Source: Akebia trifoliata
Taxonomy: Eukaryota > Streptophyta > Magnoliopsida > Ranunculales > Lardizabalaceae
Reading direction: 5' to 3'
Assembly (NCBI GenBank): GCA_017979445.1
Contig: CM030714.1
Span: 8,749,049-8,813,048 of the forward strand
Length of the DNA: 64,000 bases
Part shown: piece after piece, positions 22,584 to 34,470 of the stretch
Position numbering within the stretch: position 1 is the first letter of the stretch
Layout: the number at the start of each line of letters is the position of its first letter
Position numbers and translations under genes: made by a program
The notes under the pieces: model-generated
Seen by the model: only the letters and a program-made list of their open reading frames with translations
Told to the model about the DNA's origin: nothing
Databases searched by the model: none

Positions 22584-22829
22584 TAAATCTTGGATCTAAT
22601 CTGTCCCATTTTATGTCCTAATGCAATAGCCTATAGGATATTTTTGATATTAAAAAACTGGGGGAGGTATTCTTTAAAAAAAAATATCAAAAACCGTTAC
22701 TTGTCCATGTCAAACGTCCCATCCTTTTTTACTTGTGAAGGAAAAGAAGAATGTAATTAAAGAAATGGGCCATATAAAGTCGAAACAAGAGTCAAGCTAA
22801 GAAAGGGAGTTGATGATGGATGTTTGCTT

Positions 22830-23475
22830 TAGGGTGTCAATGGGACCCATTTAACCGCAACTGAATCGGAATTGGAGTCGATTACCTCAATTCCCGATCT
22901 TTTTTCTATTGAAAATAATTATAGTTGGATTTAAAATGAAATGAAATCAATAGAAATCGAAATTATTAGATTCTATTAATTGGGTACTCATGCCTACCCA
23001 AAACCAATTTATTTTATTATTATTTTTATATTATAAATAATTTAAAATATTATTTTATTTAAAATAAATGCATATTATATAAAAAATTTTCAATTTTTCA
23101 TATAAATTATGGGTTGAAACTTAAAATGAGTTACTTTTTTAAAAATTTATTAGTTTTAACAAAAATAAATTTTTATTTTAAATTTTTTTTATTAATTTAT
23201 ATCTTAAGTATAATAAGTTATAAGTAAATTAATAATTTTGTTGATAATATATTAATTTTTTGAAAGAATTTTTTTTTTTTTTATAATGCTTTGAAATACT
23301 TTTTTTTCTCATTATTCTTGAGAATCGGAATCGATGGGTATCCATGATTTTTTACGATTCTAATTTCGATTTCATTTATTTTGGATTTAGACTTGGAATC
23401 GACAATAACTAGAACCAAACTAATATAATAGTTATGATTCTAAGTTCCTTAGGAACTGAACCATTGACACCCCTA
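22830..23475. mobile_element. hAT-type MITE, family B copy 2
   Basis: Ends tagggtgtcaatgg and ccattgacacccta lie between perfect 8-bp duplications GTTTGCTT (22822-22829 and 23476-23483). It is 646 bp long. This is the clearest MITE insertion in the window. Confidence 0.92.
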
Positions 23476-23483
23476 GTTTGCTT

Positions 23484-26034
23484 TCAATCCTCCACGATAT
23501 TACTGTTTAGTCCAACTCTCTTAAAGAGTTTTGTTGATCATGTACTCTAAAGACAAATGTTGCAATACATTAAATACACCTTGGAAAATAAGTTACAACC
23601 CACATTTGTAGTGATGGGATAGTGTCAATCATTCTCACTTGTACCCACTCCCTTGATAACTCTAATTGGAACACATAATTATCCTCACATTCTTATAAAT
23701 TGAGGTGATAATATTTTTCATTTTAAAGGTGTCATTAGAAGGTGGCATGTGAAAATGCATATATATTAAAAGGGTTTATCTATAATCAAAATATTGATTA
23801 AAAAGTTTTTGAATATTACATAGTAAAAATGATTTAAAAGAAAAAAATTGAAATTAACAACGTACTTCTGAGTCATGGGTTGCAATTTTCTTGATTTTTC
23901 ATCAAAATGACCATATTTATATATTAAGTTTAAAGTTCAAGGTGGGGGTATTTTTAAAATTTAAAATTTTAGTGTCGAACCACTTCTACTCCATCTTCTC
24001 TCATTATAATAATAAACATAAAGTAGACGTACAATCACAAATTTCTTATGACTAATCAAGTTTTCAAATAAGATTAAAATATTTATTTTACTTTTGCTAT
24101 ATTATTGCTTGTTGTCTGAAAAATCAAATTTCTTAGTATATTACAATAAATATTCATATTAATGGATTAGAAATATTTATTTGGATAAATTACTTATGAA
24201 TAATCATGGAAGTATATGATTTTTAAATAGTATGAAATGCTTAGAAAACATAATGATTAAATAGACCTTAAATAGTAGAGATGTACAAAGTCTGGTTTTG
24301 TTACATTAAGGTGCATTAAACACACCTTGCAAATTTATTTATTCCTATTAAAATGCCCTCAAAAATCTTTTTTACCAAAATGCCTTTAAATACTTATTTC
24401 CAAGGTGTACTTAACATACCTTAACAGGAGCCCTTAGGTCACATGTTAACAAAACCCTTCAAAGAATTTGTCACTTATGACTGTTTTTAAGTATGGTTTC
24501 AAAACTTGGTTTGACTGTCTTGTTTGTGATGAGACAATTTATTTAACTCTAAATAATTATAATTTCATAATAAAATAAGATAATTAGAAAATATTTAGTC
24601 ATAAAATCATATTTTATTTATATAATAAATGTTGAAAAAATTTGTAGAATTTTTTAGATTTTTGTGACCAAGTAGGTTTATTTGAACTACGATTTAAGTG
24701 GGTCTCATACTTTATTTGAGACAAGATCACTTGAAAACTTATTCTTCTCATTGAAGAAAATAATTTTATTTATTTAGTTGTTAAAAATATTTTTTGAGTA
24801 AATGAGAAATCGACTTCAAACAATCTTTACTAGCCATGATTTGTTATATGTGGTTTATAAAACTATTGGATTTATTAGTAAAACTCTTTAGTTTCACATT
24901 GGATAAGAATAAGAAATTTGTTTAGTTCTTATATAAAATTTCTCATATCACTTAAGTGAATATGAGAGAAAGACTTGAATAAGCCCACGCACACGCAAGG
25001 GGCCCATAGGCTAAAAAAAGATTTAAACCATAGGTCAAAAAAATCCTTAATTCGTGTGCACGCGTAAGGGGTGCAAATTTTGATAATTTAGCTTCACGTG
25101 GGTATGCGTGGCGGGCCCTTTTACTAATTTACATGTTAGGCTTAAGCCTAAGTTTAGAACACCTTTTTATTTTCCATGGGTACCTGTTTGTCTAGTTAAG
25201 ACACCTTCTTTGAATCTTTAAATTGTTTCTTAAGAGACATCTTTCCTTTTTTAAGAAACATTATGTCTCTTAAAACCTAATTTTCATTTTTCATTCAATT
25301 TTTTTTTCTTCTATTGTTTTAACTTAGTTGCATTTTGATTTCTCGTATGTATTTTTTGAGAGTACAAACTTAGTGATCGGTTCATCAGAAGTGTAGATTG
25401 AAATGCTGCATCTGCACGTATGATCATTGTATAATGGGAGATAATTGTTCATTGATCCGTGGACAACAAATTGGGAGAACAAAATTGTCTTAAGGACATT
25501 ATGTTCAATGCAAGCCTCGATCAATTTTTATTTTGTTCGTTTCTCAGGATTTTATCGAATAATAATAAATACTTAAAATTTAAAAAAATAATTACTATTT
25601 TAATCAAAATCTATAAATTCCCAATTGACTCGATCGAGTTATATTGACTCGTCTGAACTTTTCGAAATATCGTCAGAGACATCTCGTTTATCTCGCGAGA
25701 TGAGATAAATGTTAAGATGTCATGTATATCCATATCGTTGTTGAACAAGATCAAGATGACTTGGACCTCAATCTCGGCCAAAATTTAAAATCATGTCTCC
25801 AAGTCGGTTCCTTTTAGAACAATACGTGCTAAAAGCAAGTATGGATTTGGATTGCTATTGGAAGTTTTGGTGGTCAAAAGCATATAATAAAGGATTTTAG
25901 TACAACTTAAAGTGGGGTTGTATGTAATACTATGTATGTGAAGATTCTCTATTAAAAATAATTATTTAAAAAAATATGACGTTGACGTCCCCAAAAACTT
26001 GGTGAAGAAGCTTGGTGAACATGACAAACCTGTG
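23484..26034. other. AT-rich intergenic stretch
   Basis: No supported coding or RNA gene is seen here. Open frames are short and lack codon structure. A G/C-richer patch at about 24990-25110 (cacgcacacgcaagg, cgtgtgcacgcgtaagg) has two similar cacacgcaaggggcc-like phrases but no further structure I can interpret. Confidence 0.5.
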
Positions 26035-26597
26035 GGGTATGTTTGATTTGGGCATGGAAAATGGATTAAAACAATTACTTTTCTTGAAAAATGTGATTTT
26101 TGGGACTTTGATTACTAATTGATGGATTCCAAATCCATCTCCTTAGAAAATTATGTTCTCACCTCCCAAATTAAAAATCATAATTTTAAAACTCAACTCA
26201 ACTTGATGCTCATCGAGTTGAGTCAAGTCAAAAACTTTCAAGTCAACTGGAACAAATTAGATAAAAATATATTAAATTTAATAATATTTTAAAAATAATT
26301 TTTATATTCTAAAGTATTTAATTTCTTGTTCTTCACAAAAATATTACATATAGCTGAATAACTCGGTTTAGTTTTTGACTTGATAAGGTGCATTTTCGAG
26401 CTGACTCGACAAGTTGTCTTCATCAAATTTTGGGAATGGGTTGCTTCACAATCCAATTAAATTGAGTAAACTTAGAAAATCATGTTAAAAATCAATTATC
26501 TTTTTGCTATTTTCCAAGGTACAATCGAATGATGAACTTCATTTTCCCAAAGAATTTGTTTTATCTTAAAAATGAATTCCATGCAATCAAATAGACC
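26035..26597. mobile_element. Degenerate copy of the PIF-like element
   Basis: It starts gggtatgtttgattt with catggaaaat, and ends ccatgcaatcaaatagacc followed by TAA, matching the ends at 21828-22583. The left TAA is lost and the interior differs (no CCA core). Confidence 0.55.
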
Positions 26598-26631
26598 TAA
26601 GGTTAATTTGAGTCCATATTTTAAAGAATAA

Positions 26632-26815
26632 TGCTGAAGTGACCATAGGTTAGAATCTCATATCTCACTTCTTGACGTGAAAGTGTATGGAAACCATTGA
26701 TGCTTTTCATCGAGATATGAGTGAAAAAAGCATTTGTAGTTCCTGGCTATTCACTTTCACGTCAAGAAGTGCGATGTGAGGTTCTAGCTTGAGGTCGCTC
26801 CAACACGACTCTATT
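26632..26815. repeat. Palindromic MITE
   Basis: Arms cacttcttgacgtgaaagtg (about 26670-26690) and cactttcacgtcaagaagtg (about 26750-26770) are exact inverted repeats of about 20 bases. Outer parts gaagtgacc and ggtcgctcc are also inverted. The hairpin is strong, and the centre gatgcttttcatcg matches 14436-14605. Confidence 0.7.
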
Positions 26816-27039
26816 TTAAAATTTTAAAAATTTGATTTGTATTATAAAGGTGATTACTTAATTTTTATATTAGAAATTAATTGAAATAAAAAATGAGACA
26901 AAATCTACTTTCTTATAACGCTTTCAATAAATAAGACTTGGTTCTAGACAGCATGGAAGTGATATTTCCCTTTAATTATAAAATTAGAGTGTGCTCATAG
27001 TGATGGGTACAACATCCTTTTAAGGGGTAAAGGGGTAAA

Positions 27040-28620
27040 TTAGAAAATACAATAAAATTAGAAGGATATTATTAAAAAAGGGGGAGAAGGGAAAAAATAA
27101 TAAAGTTCAAGGGATATTATCGAAAAATGAGAAACTGAGGATTTGCAAAATATAAAGTTCAAGGTGTATTCTTAGAAAATGGAGAAAAGAAAAGTCAATA
27201 AAAATGAAAGTTGTTATTAAGGGTGTCTTGAGCTCACTAGCCCCGCCCAACTCAATTGACAAAACAAGAGTTGGGATTTGACTATTGATCCAGCAAAGGT
27301 AGGATTGGGCTCAATAATTTACAGCCCATTAAATTTTGGTTGGGCTATAGCCTAATAATGCCTAGGCCTCTATTGTAACTTTTCTACTAAAATTTTACTA
27401 ATTTAAAATACATTGTATAAGTATACTTTAACTCTCATGAGTTGTTCTAGGTAGAGGTTGATTCTTTAAGGTCGAATTAGGGTTAGACCAAGCCCAGTTC
27501 GAACTCACCCATTAACAACACTAGTTGCTATTGAGATTCATGGTAAGATCAAATTTCAAATCCTTTTTACGAGAAGATAAAGGCTAAGACAAATGGAGGG
27601 GACAATCTATATGGAGTAGAAGAGTTAAGGTAATAAAGTCGAATGGGTATTGTTAAAAAAAATTAATAGTAGAAAGAAAATTAAGTTGGAGGGGTATTAT
27701 TAGAAAGAGAGGTAAAAAAAGAAAAACAATCAAATTTGGAAGGATATTTTTGGGAACGATAGGGTTTAAAATGGGTTGAGTTCAAGTCGGATATGAGTAT
27801 ATCTATGTCTTATTTTTTTATCTGTCTCGGATCTTACTAGTTAAAATCATACCTGAAACATTTCATTTTCATTAAATCCATATCCAAATCCGACCCAACC
27901 AAATTATTTGATTTGGATTAGATAATTTCGAGTCGTTTAAGGTTATTTTAAGGAAAATCGTGATCAAAAGGTAACTTGAACTTAAAATCTCTTCCTTTTT
28001 TTAGGGAAACCTTAGTCATTGTGTCGAATACTTGTTGGTTGAAGAAATATATCTTGAAAAATATAACTCATTCAGATCTAAGTAAATATAGGGATATATT
28101 CGTATTCGACTTGGGTCAAGGGACATCAACCCATATATGACCCATTTTTTTAAATTCAAATATACTTGAAGGAACAAACCTTTTAAATTCAGATTTCAGA
28201 TCACTTTAATTCTAAATAAAATCCAACCCATTTTAAGTCCTAGGTAAGGAAGAGAAAATATGATAAACTTAAAAATTATCATCAAGATTCTTGACTATAT
28301 TAAATCTCAACCCCTCTTTTTGTCTGAGAAAAAAAGAGCAAGGTCACCATTATTTTATTATTAGAGTTTGGGGCTAATAAGACTAGAAGAGGAAAGACTA
28401 TTAAGTTCAAGGAGTATTGAGAAAAAAGTAGAAAAGAAAAAATAATAAAATTAAAAGGGTATTATTCAAATAGTTGGGATAAATCTCAATCATTGTATTT
28501 GCATTTAAATCATTGGGATCAAATTTTTTATTTTATTTTTATGAGTCCCTCTTTATAGTCAATAGGGAAGAGACGAGAAAAGACAATAAAATTAAAAAAT
28601 TACGTTAAAATTTATAGTGA
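27040..28620. repeat. Scattered minisatellite-like units
   Basis: Copies of a roughly 50-base purine-rich unit (aataaagttcaagggatatt, then runs of aaaaagggagaagagaaaag) recur at about 27040-27210, 27600-27760, 28385-28460 and 28560-28600. Complementary pyrimidine-rich copies occur at 39400-39540 and 40500-40660. The family-C MITE at 27760-28242 interrupts the array. Confidence 0.5.
27760..28242. mobile_element. hAT-type MITE, family C copy 1
   Basis: Ends tagggtttaaaatgggt and acccattttaagtccta, with flanking 8-mers gggaacga and ggtaagga (6 of 8). It shares interior gatcc- and ccgaccc-rich sequence with the copy in the NAC3 intron (32626-33154). Confidence 0.75.
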
Positions 28621-28681
28621 GATTATAACGTGAAAACTCTTTATAGGGAAAATGGGTGTTGATCCTTGTGATTTGTAATAT

Positions 28682-28830
28682 ATCAGCCACGTGTAATACT
28701 GAGCACTAATAGGTCCCAACAGGATCTAAGCGATCATGTCCACTTTCTTTCTACGAAGATTCAAATGTCCACATTGTCAACCGTGTGGGACCTGTACGGA
28801 AAGTATGACGTGTACGCCTTACGTTACTCA
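28682..28830 (+). promoter_or_regulatory. NAC3 promoter block with G-box
   Basis: cagccacgtgt near 28685 matches the NAC1 upstream G-box. It is followed by actttctttctacgaagat, gtccacattgtcaacc and cttacgtt as in NAC2. A GA repeat (about 28909-28930) lies in the likely 5' UTR, about 100 bases before the ATG. Confidence 0.5.
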
Positions 28831-29026
28831 CTCTGATTTAACGCGGCTTGATTTTAAAGTCGACTCGCACATACAGGTGCTAAGCTGCTTCGGAGGATCC
28901 TTCATAGAGAGAGAGAGAGAGAGAGAGAGATTTAAAGGTCTCTTATGTTTTTAGGGTTTCAAGAGTAGGAGAATTTGCAGAAGAATATATAAATTGAGTC
29001 GTTTTTGTGTTGATTTGGGAGGAGAG

Positions 29027-32000
29027 ATGGATATGTTGTCTTTGAAACTTCCAGTAGGATTTAGATTTAGTCCTACGGACGAAGAACTAATCGATCACTT
29101 CTTACGATTGAAAATCGAAGGCAAAGAATCGCTAGTCGAACTTATTCCAGAAATTGATATATGCAAACATGAACCAGAGGAATTGCCCAGTAAGAAAAAA
29201 CCAGTTTTTTTCTTTATCAATTAGTGATTTTGTTTAATAGGGTCTATTGTTCTTCATGAATTTTGATCTGGGTTTATGATAATTTTCTTTTTAATTAGGG
29301 ATTTCATTAGGGTTTCAATTTTGGGAGTTGATTTTGAGATAAAAATGTTAACTTTCTAGAATTTTTTAAAAAAATTTCTTGATTTCTTATAGGTTTGTCG
29401 AAAATTAAGAATGGTGATCCAGAGTGGTTCTTCTTTACTCCTCGAGATCAAAAGTACCCAAAAGGTCGTCGATCGAACAGAGCGACCGTAGGCGGGTATT
29501 GGAAAGCCACAGGAATGGATCGAAGAATTAAATCTCGCTCATGTGGAAAGAAAGTGATCGGTATGAAGAAGACATTGGTTTTCCATAGAGGACGTGCTCC
29601 AAAGGGTCAGAAGACCAATTGGATCATTCATGAGTATCGCATGAACTCTGTTCAGGTGGGATTTTTATCCCTCTTTTCTCTCAATCTGTTTTTTCTGTTT
29701 TTTTGGTTTGTTTGTTTGTTTATAAAACAAGGTGGATTAGAAGATCTCACAATATCATATTTTTATTTAGATAAAAGAAACATTTAAATTACTAAAAATG
29801 TTATTTTTATATATAAAAAAAAAACTACAAAAAACCAGGTTGAGTTGGCCGAGTTTTATTGTTTCTGAACTTGTTCTATTTAATTTTTTATTTTTATTTT
29901 TATTTTTTATTTTTTTGTGTAAAATTTTGGTTTTGATTCATAATTCCACCTTGTTTCCTTGCATTAATGGTTGTGAGAAATCTACATGCTTTTATCTTGT
30001 TCTGTAGTCTTGGTTTGATCAATTGTATTTGAAACTCACCTCTGTTTCAGTGAAAGCAAGAGAGAATGCCTTGTTTGTCTGTTAACATGGTTAATTACTC
30101 AAGATTGGAACCAATGGTCTGGGTGGTTGGGCTTATAGTGTTTGAAAATTAAGTACATAGTTTTTTCTGAGAACGAGGTGCAATTTCATTTTTGGTTTTA
30201 GAAAACAGGAGCCTTTGTTCTTAACTTCTCTTAACAATGGTTGTTTCTCAAGAGAGAAGTTTATTATCTAATACTCTGTTATTCCTTTCAACCCAGATAT
30301 TATATATGGTTGTATTCAATGAGATATATTTTTTTCTATAGCAGATGATAGATGAGATATCGAGTTTTGTTAGAAACGTAATTTCACTTGGATTATATAT
30401 GGATTTGCTGGCTACTCTAGAGGGAGGGAGGGGGTCCAATTTTAATAGATCTTGTGGGTGCTGAAGAGTTTGTTCATTTAATGTGAACTAACAGAATCTA
30501 GTAGCGACTTCATGTTAAAGTTTAATTGTAGTTATTTATTTTTGGATAGGTTTATGTTTGAAGTTGGTTTAGGTTCCCGGTCTGTAGTAAAATAACCCAC
30601 ACACAGACTTTACCACATCACTGAGGTGGCACTTTTGTTTGATGAAATTATTTACAAAACGTGAGGGTTGATGTTGTAACATTTTCAAACTTGATACTCC
30701 CTTGCAGGTTCAGAATAAATTTTATTGCTTCTTCAAATTAGACCTTTGGCTTGGCAATCCTGAATGCTAGGAAAATGGATTTTTTTGCTTATATTTCTGA
30801 GTGTTCTATTTGATTTGTTCTTGTGTTTTGTATCTGTCTTTCTGTGATTTATGGTTTGTCACTGTTTCAGTAGTGGATTCTAAAGATTCTGTTATTTTTT
30901 CTTTGGATTTCCTTTTGTTAGTCGTTTATTTAGCAATATATATTATTATTGGTCGCGAGGGCCTTTTCATTGCTAGAATTTGTTAGTAAAATGTATATTA
31001 TTGTTCTTTTGCAGGGTCAGTTTGTTCTCTGTCGGTTATTTGATAAAGAGGAGAAGCCGGAGTACTCAAACAGTGAGGAGATACAGCTGCTTGGCTCCCC
31101 TCCCACTGCAGCTAGATCTTCTCTTGAAGGTTCACCTTCAAACCAGGCAATAGTTCAAGCAACTTCTGAGACAGTTCTGCAAGTTGGAATGGATGATGAA
31201 TCAGACAATACAAGTTCTGATGCTTTTGCACCTGAAGAGAGCCACGAGGACGATCATGAAGAAGAAGTGAGAACTAGAGGGGTGAATTGGGAATTTGATA
31301 TTTTAGTTTCTACTTTCATATGGATCCTTGAATGAGTAAAAGAAACTCAAAACTAAAGCTTTCCTGCTCTTGCTTTTTTCAGGTGAATACAATACTAGGA
31401 GTAGATTGGAGTTTCTCACAAGCGCCAACACTTGAGACATTGGATCTCAAAACTTTGCCTCAATTGCATTACTCTGCCATTCCCTTTGGCGATGGCCTCA
31501 ATAGGATGCAATCCCCGGATGATACTGATGTGGCATATGTGGATGATTTTCTCATTGACACAGACACCGAAGTGGGACAAGAACAGGTGCAAGCTAAACC
31601 CTCTAATAGTTGGTTGGGCCTTGTATGTTTTCATTTGGGGGTGCAATTTGGTCTGGTTCAAACCTAGTAACCGAACCAAAGCAATAGCTTTGGGTTGGTT
31701 TGTAACAAGTTGCGGTTTGGTTCTGGATTATGAAAATTGAGAACCGATCAGTTGGTTTGGTTCTCAGTTCAAGGCTTGTATAGAACCCAACCCTTGCATA
31801 ATATATAAATTTATTATGAATTATTTTATGAGTTAGGACATAGATTAATGACTTTTTATTTATTTATGGATAAATGAATGAATTTTTATGGATAGATTAA
31901 TAATTTATTGATGAAATTTATGTTTATTATATATTCATTTTTTTTTTTCATTAAAAATATGTTACTTCAATTTATAGAATATTGCCAACCCATAGAACTG

Positions 32001-33516
32001 AACCGAACCAAACCAACCTTAGTTTGTTTTGGGTTGGTTTGGTTCTATGGCATCTTGGTTTGGTTTTGGTTCTTATTTAGTGGCACCAATGTATGTTGGC
32101 TTGCTCCAATTTGGACCCAAACTGAACCAAGTTGCACCCCTAGTTTTCATAGATGGTTTTGATCTTCAGAAACTAACCTTTTATATTTTCCCCTCTAAGT
32201 CACAGACTCCTGAAGAAATTGTCCAGTTTTCGGATGGGATTGTGGGTATCAATGATTCTTTACAGATGCAAACTGTCAAACATGGGGATGGGAATATGAA
32301 TTCCCTTTTGAATGATTATGCTGCTCTTGATGCTTCCTCCCCTGACTCTGCTACACTCCCCTTCCATGATCTCTTCAATGGTCGTTCTGTCTACGACAGT
32401 GACATTCCTTCTGGGACTGGAATCAAGATAAGGTCCCGCGAGTCACAATCTCGTTTGAATTCCCAGAACTTTGTAAACCAAGGCAACGCCGTGCGAAGGC
32501 TCCGGTTTCAACGGAAGCTTACCCGCAGAGCAGTTTCCTTCGAGGGGAGAGAATTGGGCTGCAATGCAGAAGATAATGAGGTAAAACAAACATTTACTGG
32601 GCAGAGTATTTCTTCAAGCAGAAACTAGGGCTTAAAATGGGTCAGATACGGTTCGGGTTGGATTTGAGTACATCCATATCTTAATTTTTATCCGGATCCG
32701 TTTCTGATCCGACTTGGATCTTATTAGCTAAAACCATATTCGAATCATTTTGGTTTCAATAAACCCACATCCGGATCCAACCTGATCGAATTACTTGATT
32801 CCAGTAGGATAATTTTGGACCACTGAACATTTTTTTGCTATATTTCTTTTCTAATTGCTATACTATTTTATTTTACCATGATTATTCTTTTATATTATAA
32901 GAATTCATGTTATATTAAGGTATAAAAAGAAAGATATTTTGAAAAACATAAAAAATTAATTTTCAAAGTAATATATCATTCGGATGTAGGCAGATATAGT
33001 GAGGATGGATCCATATCTGACCTGGATCCGTCTTGGATCAAGGGACATCAACCCATATTCGACCCATTTTTTATTCAGATCTACTCCAAGTGTCCAAATC
33101 CGCTAAATTTGGATCACTCAGATTTAGCATAAAATCTGAACCATTTTATGCCTAGCAGAAGCAATGTAGATAAGCTGTTATATCTATTCGATGGTTTTGA
33201 ACTCCATTAAACTTGCTGTTTGCAGGTTGTTGGAGAAGCTATAGAACACACTGCCAATGATGAGGTTCAGGAGACCTCCCTCGTAGACTCTCTAATTAAT
33301 GAGGAAATTTTACATGAACCCAACACGGAGCTGAGGTTGAGACTGAGTTCGAGACGGGATGGTGTAATAAACAAGGATAGACAACCCACATCCCTATTAG
33401 CAGAGCTACCTTCTACTCGTCGCTCAAGTTTCTCATCTCAGTACATGGTCCTTGTTGCACTAGTTATGTTCGTGTTCATTCTGTTTGTTGGGGCATGGAG
33501 ATTCTTGACGTCTTGA
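29027..33516 (+). CDS. NAC3: membrane-tethered NAC transcription factor
   Basis: Six exons: 29027-29189, 29393-29655, 31015-31281, 31383-31586, 32206-32580 and 33226-33516; 520 aa. The NAC domain (about residues 8-155) is the most canonical of the three: [73 protein letters not shown] and FVLCRLFDK. The C-terminal region has acidic stretches ([10 protein letters not shown]) and the basic motif [16 protein letters not shown] terminal helix at about 498-515 ([18 protein letters not shown]) has a basic tail, as in proteolytically released NACs. The exon-1 donor has shifted chemistry: the last exon base is A, so the junction codon is Ser where NAC1 and NAC2 have Gly. Introns 4 and 5 each hold a hAT MITE. 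An intron at 32581-33225 has no counterpart in NAC2. Retaining intron 4 or 5 gives a stop before the helix. Confidence 0.9.
31635..32142. mobile_element. hAT-type MITE, family A copy 2, in NAC3 intron 4
   Basis: Ends ttgggggtgcaatttgg and ccaagttgcacccct lie between perfect 8-bp duplications GTTTTCAT (31627-31634 and 32143-32150). The interior is inverted relative to copies 1 and 3 (the ataattcataat phrase appears on the other strand). It lies wholly within the intron, 48 bases past the donor. Confidence 0.92.
32626..33154. mobile_element. hAT-type MITE, family C copy 2, in NAC3 intron 5
   Basis: Ends tagggcttaaaatgggt and ccattttatgccta, flanked by gcagaaac and gcagaagc (7 of 8). Without it the intron would be about 108 bp. 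It carries tandem gatccg-rich stretches. Confidence 0.85.
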
Positions 33517-34225
33517 TGGATGGAGACTCATGAATCTTATTTCGCCATTCAACTCTTTGTTTAACATGGATAACACAACGTATAATTGATACCTTTTATA
33601 GTGACTGGCAGGGAAACTCTTTAGGGTTTTGGTTGGTAGGAGTGTGAATAAGTTGTGTACATATATGCTAAAATTCTGGATTTTGTATTATTGTGTGTAT
33701 GTACTTGTATTGTATCTATGTTTTAATTTAAGTGGATTTTTAGTGCTTTATATCATTGTATATAATCAACAGTTTTGTTTTTTTTTTTTTTTTTTTGTTT
33801 TTTCCATTTGAACTCATTTCTATTATTCTTTTAGTTACCTTGTTATGTATAATTGCTACGGTTCGTTAGTTCTAATCTGCAAACATCATCATAATTACAA
33901 CTCTCGATTATCAACCTTACATTTTGGAGATTATCAACCATCGACGTCATTCTAACCTCATATTTGTTCTGATTATTCATGCATAATGTGTAGCATTAAC
34001 ATCAAGTACCTAATCTTCAGAAATGTAAATTCAAAATTGACCACCAAAACTAAATCTTCTTCAAAATCCAAGAAAAATTTCCATTTGATTTAACCTCAAT
34101 CTGTGGCTCTTAAGATTTTATTAAGGATGGAGTTGAACCTGAGCGGTATGAGATGCTCCACCCTAGTTTTCATACTTTTCAAACTACTGTTTTCTTTCAA
34201 AACCCATATCCTTCTAAATTCTGTT
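33517..34225. other. NAC3 3' UTR and spacer
   Basis: The first part is the probable NAC3 3' UTR: tggatggagactcatgaatcttattt resembles the NAC2 3' UTR, and attctggattttgt also recurs (19361 and 33670). The rest is unremarkable AT-rich sequence with no gene seen. Confidence 0.55.
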
Positions 34226-34470
34226 CACTTTCTTGTTACATATATGATAATATGAACAAATTTAGTCTGGAAGCTGGAGGATCGCTTGAACATAGGGAGA
34301 TTCAAAACTACGGCTTTTAAGCAACAAACAAGGAATGAGACTTTCTTTTGTGCGAAATCCATTGCGCGGTAGTGCATCCATTTTGTTGTTGGACCAAAGA
34401 CCCGTAGTTCTTTGGCTGTCTCCGCCAACCGATAGGGCCGAGGGAACAAGATGTTTCACATTACAAAATT
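34225..34470 (-). other. GC-richer island of unknown origin
   Basis: This stretch is visibly richer in G and C than its surroundings and stays open in more than one minus-strand frame (for instance VFGPTTKWMHYRAMDFAQKK). I do not recognise a protein family. The composition and the abrupt edges would fit a fragment of organellar DNA or a decayed gene; neither is shown. Confidence 0.3.
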
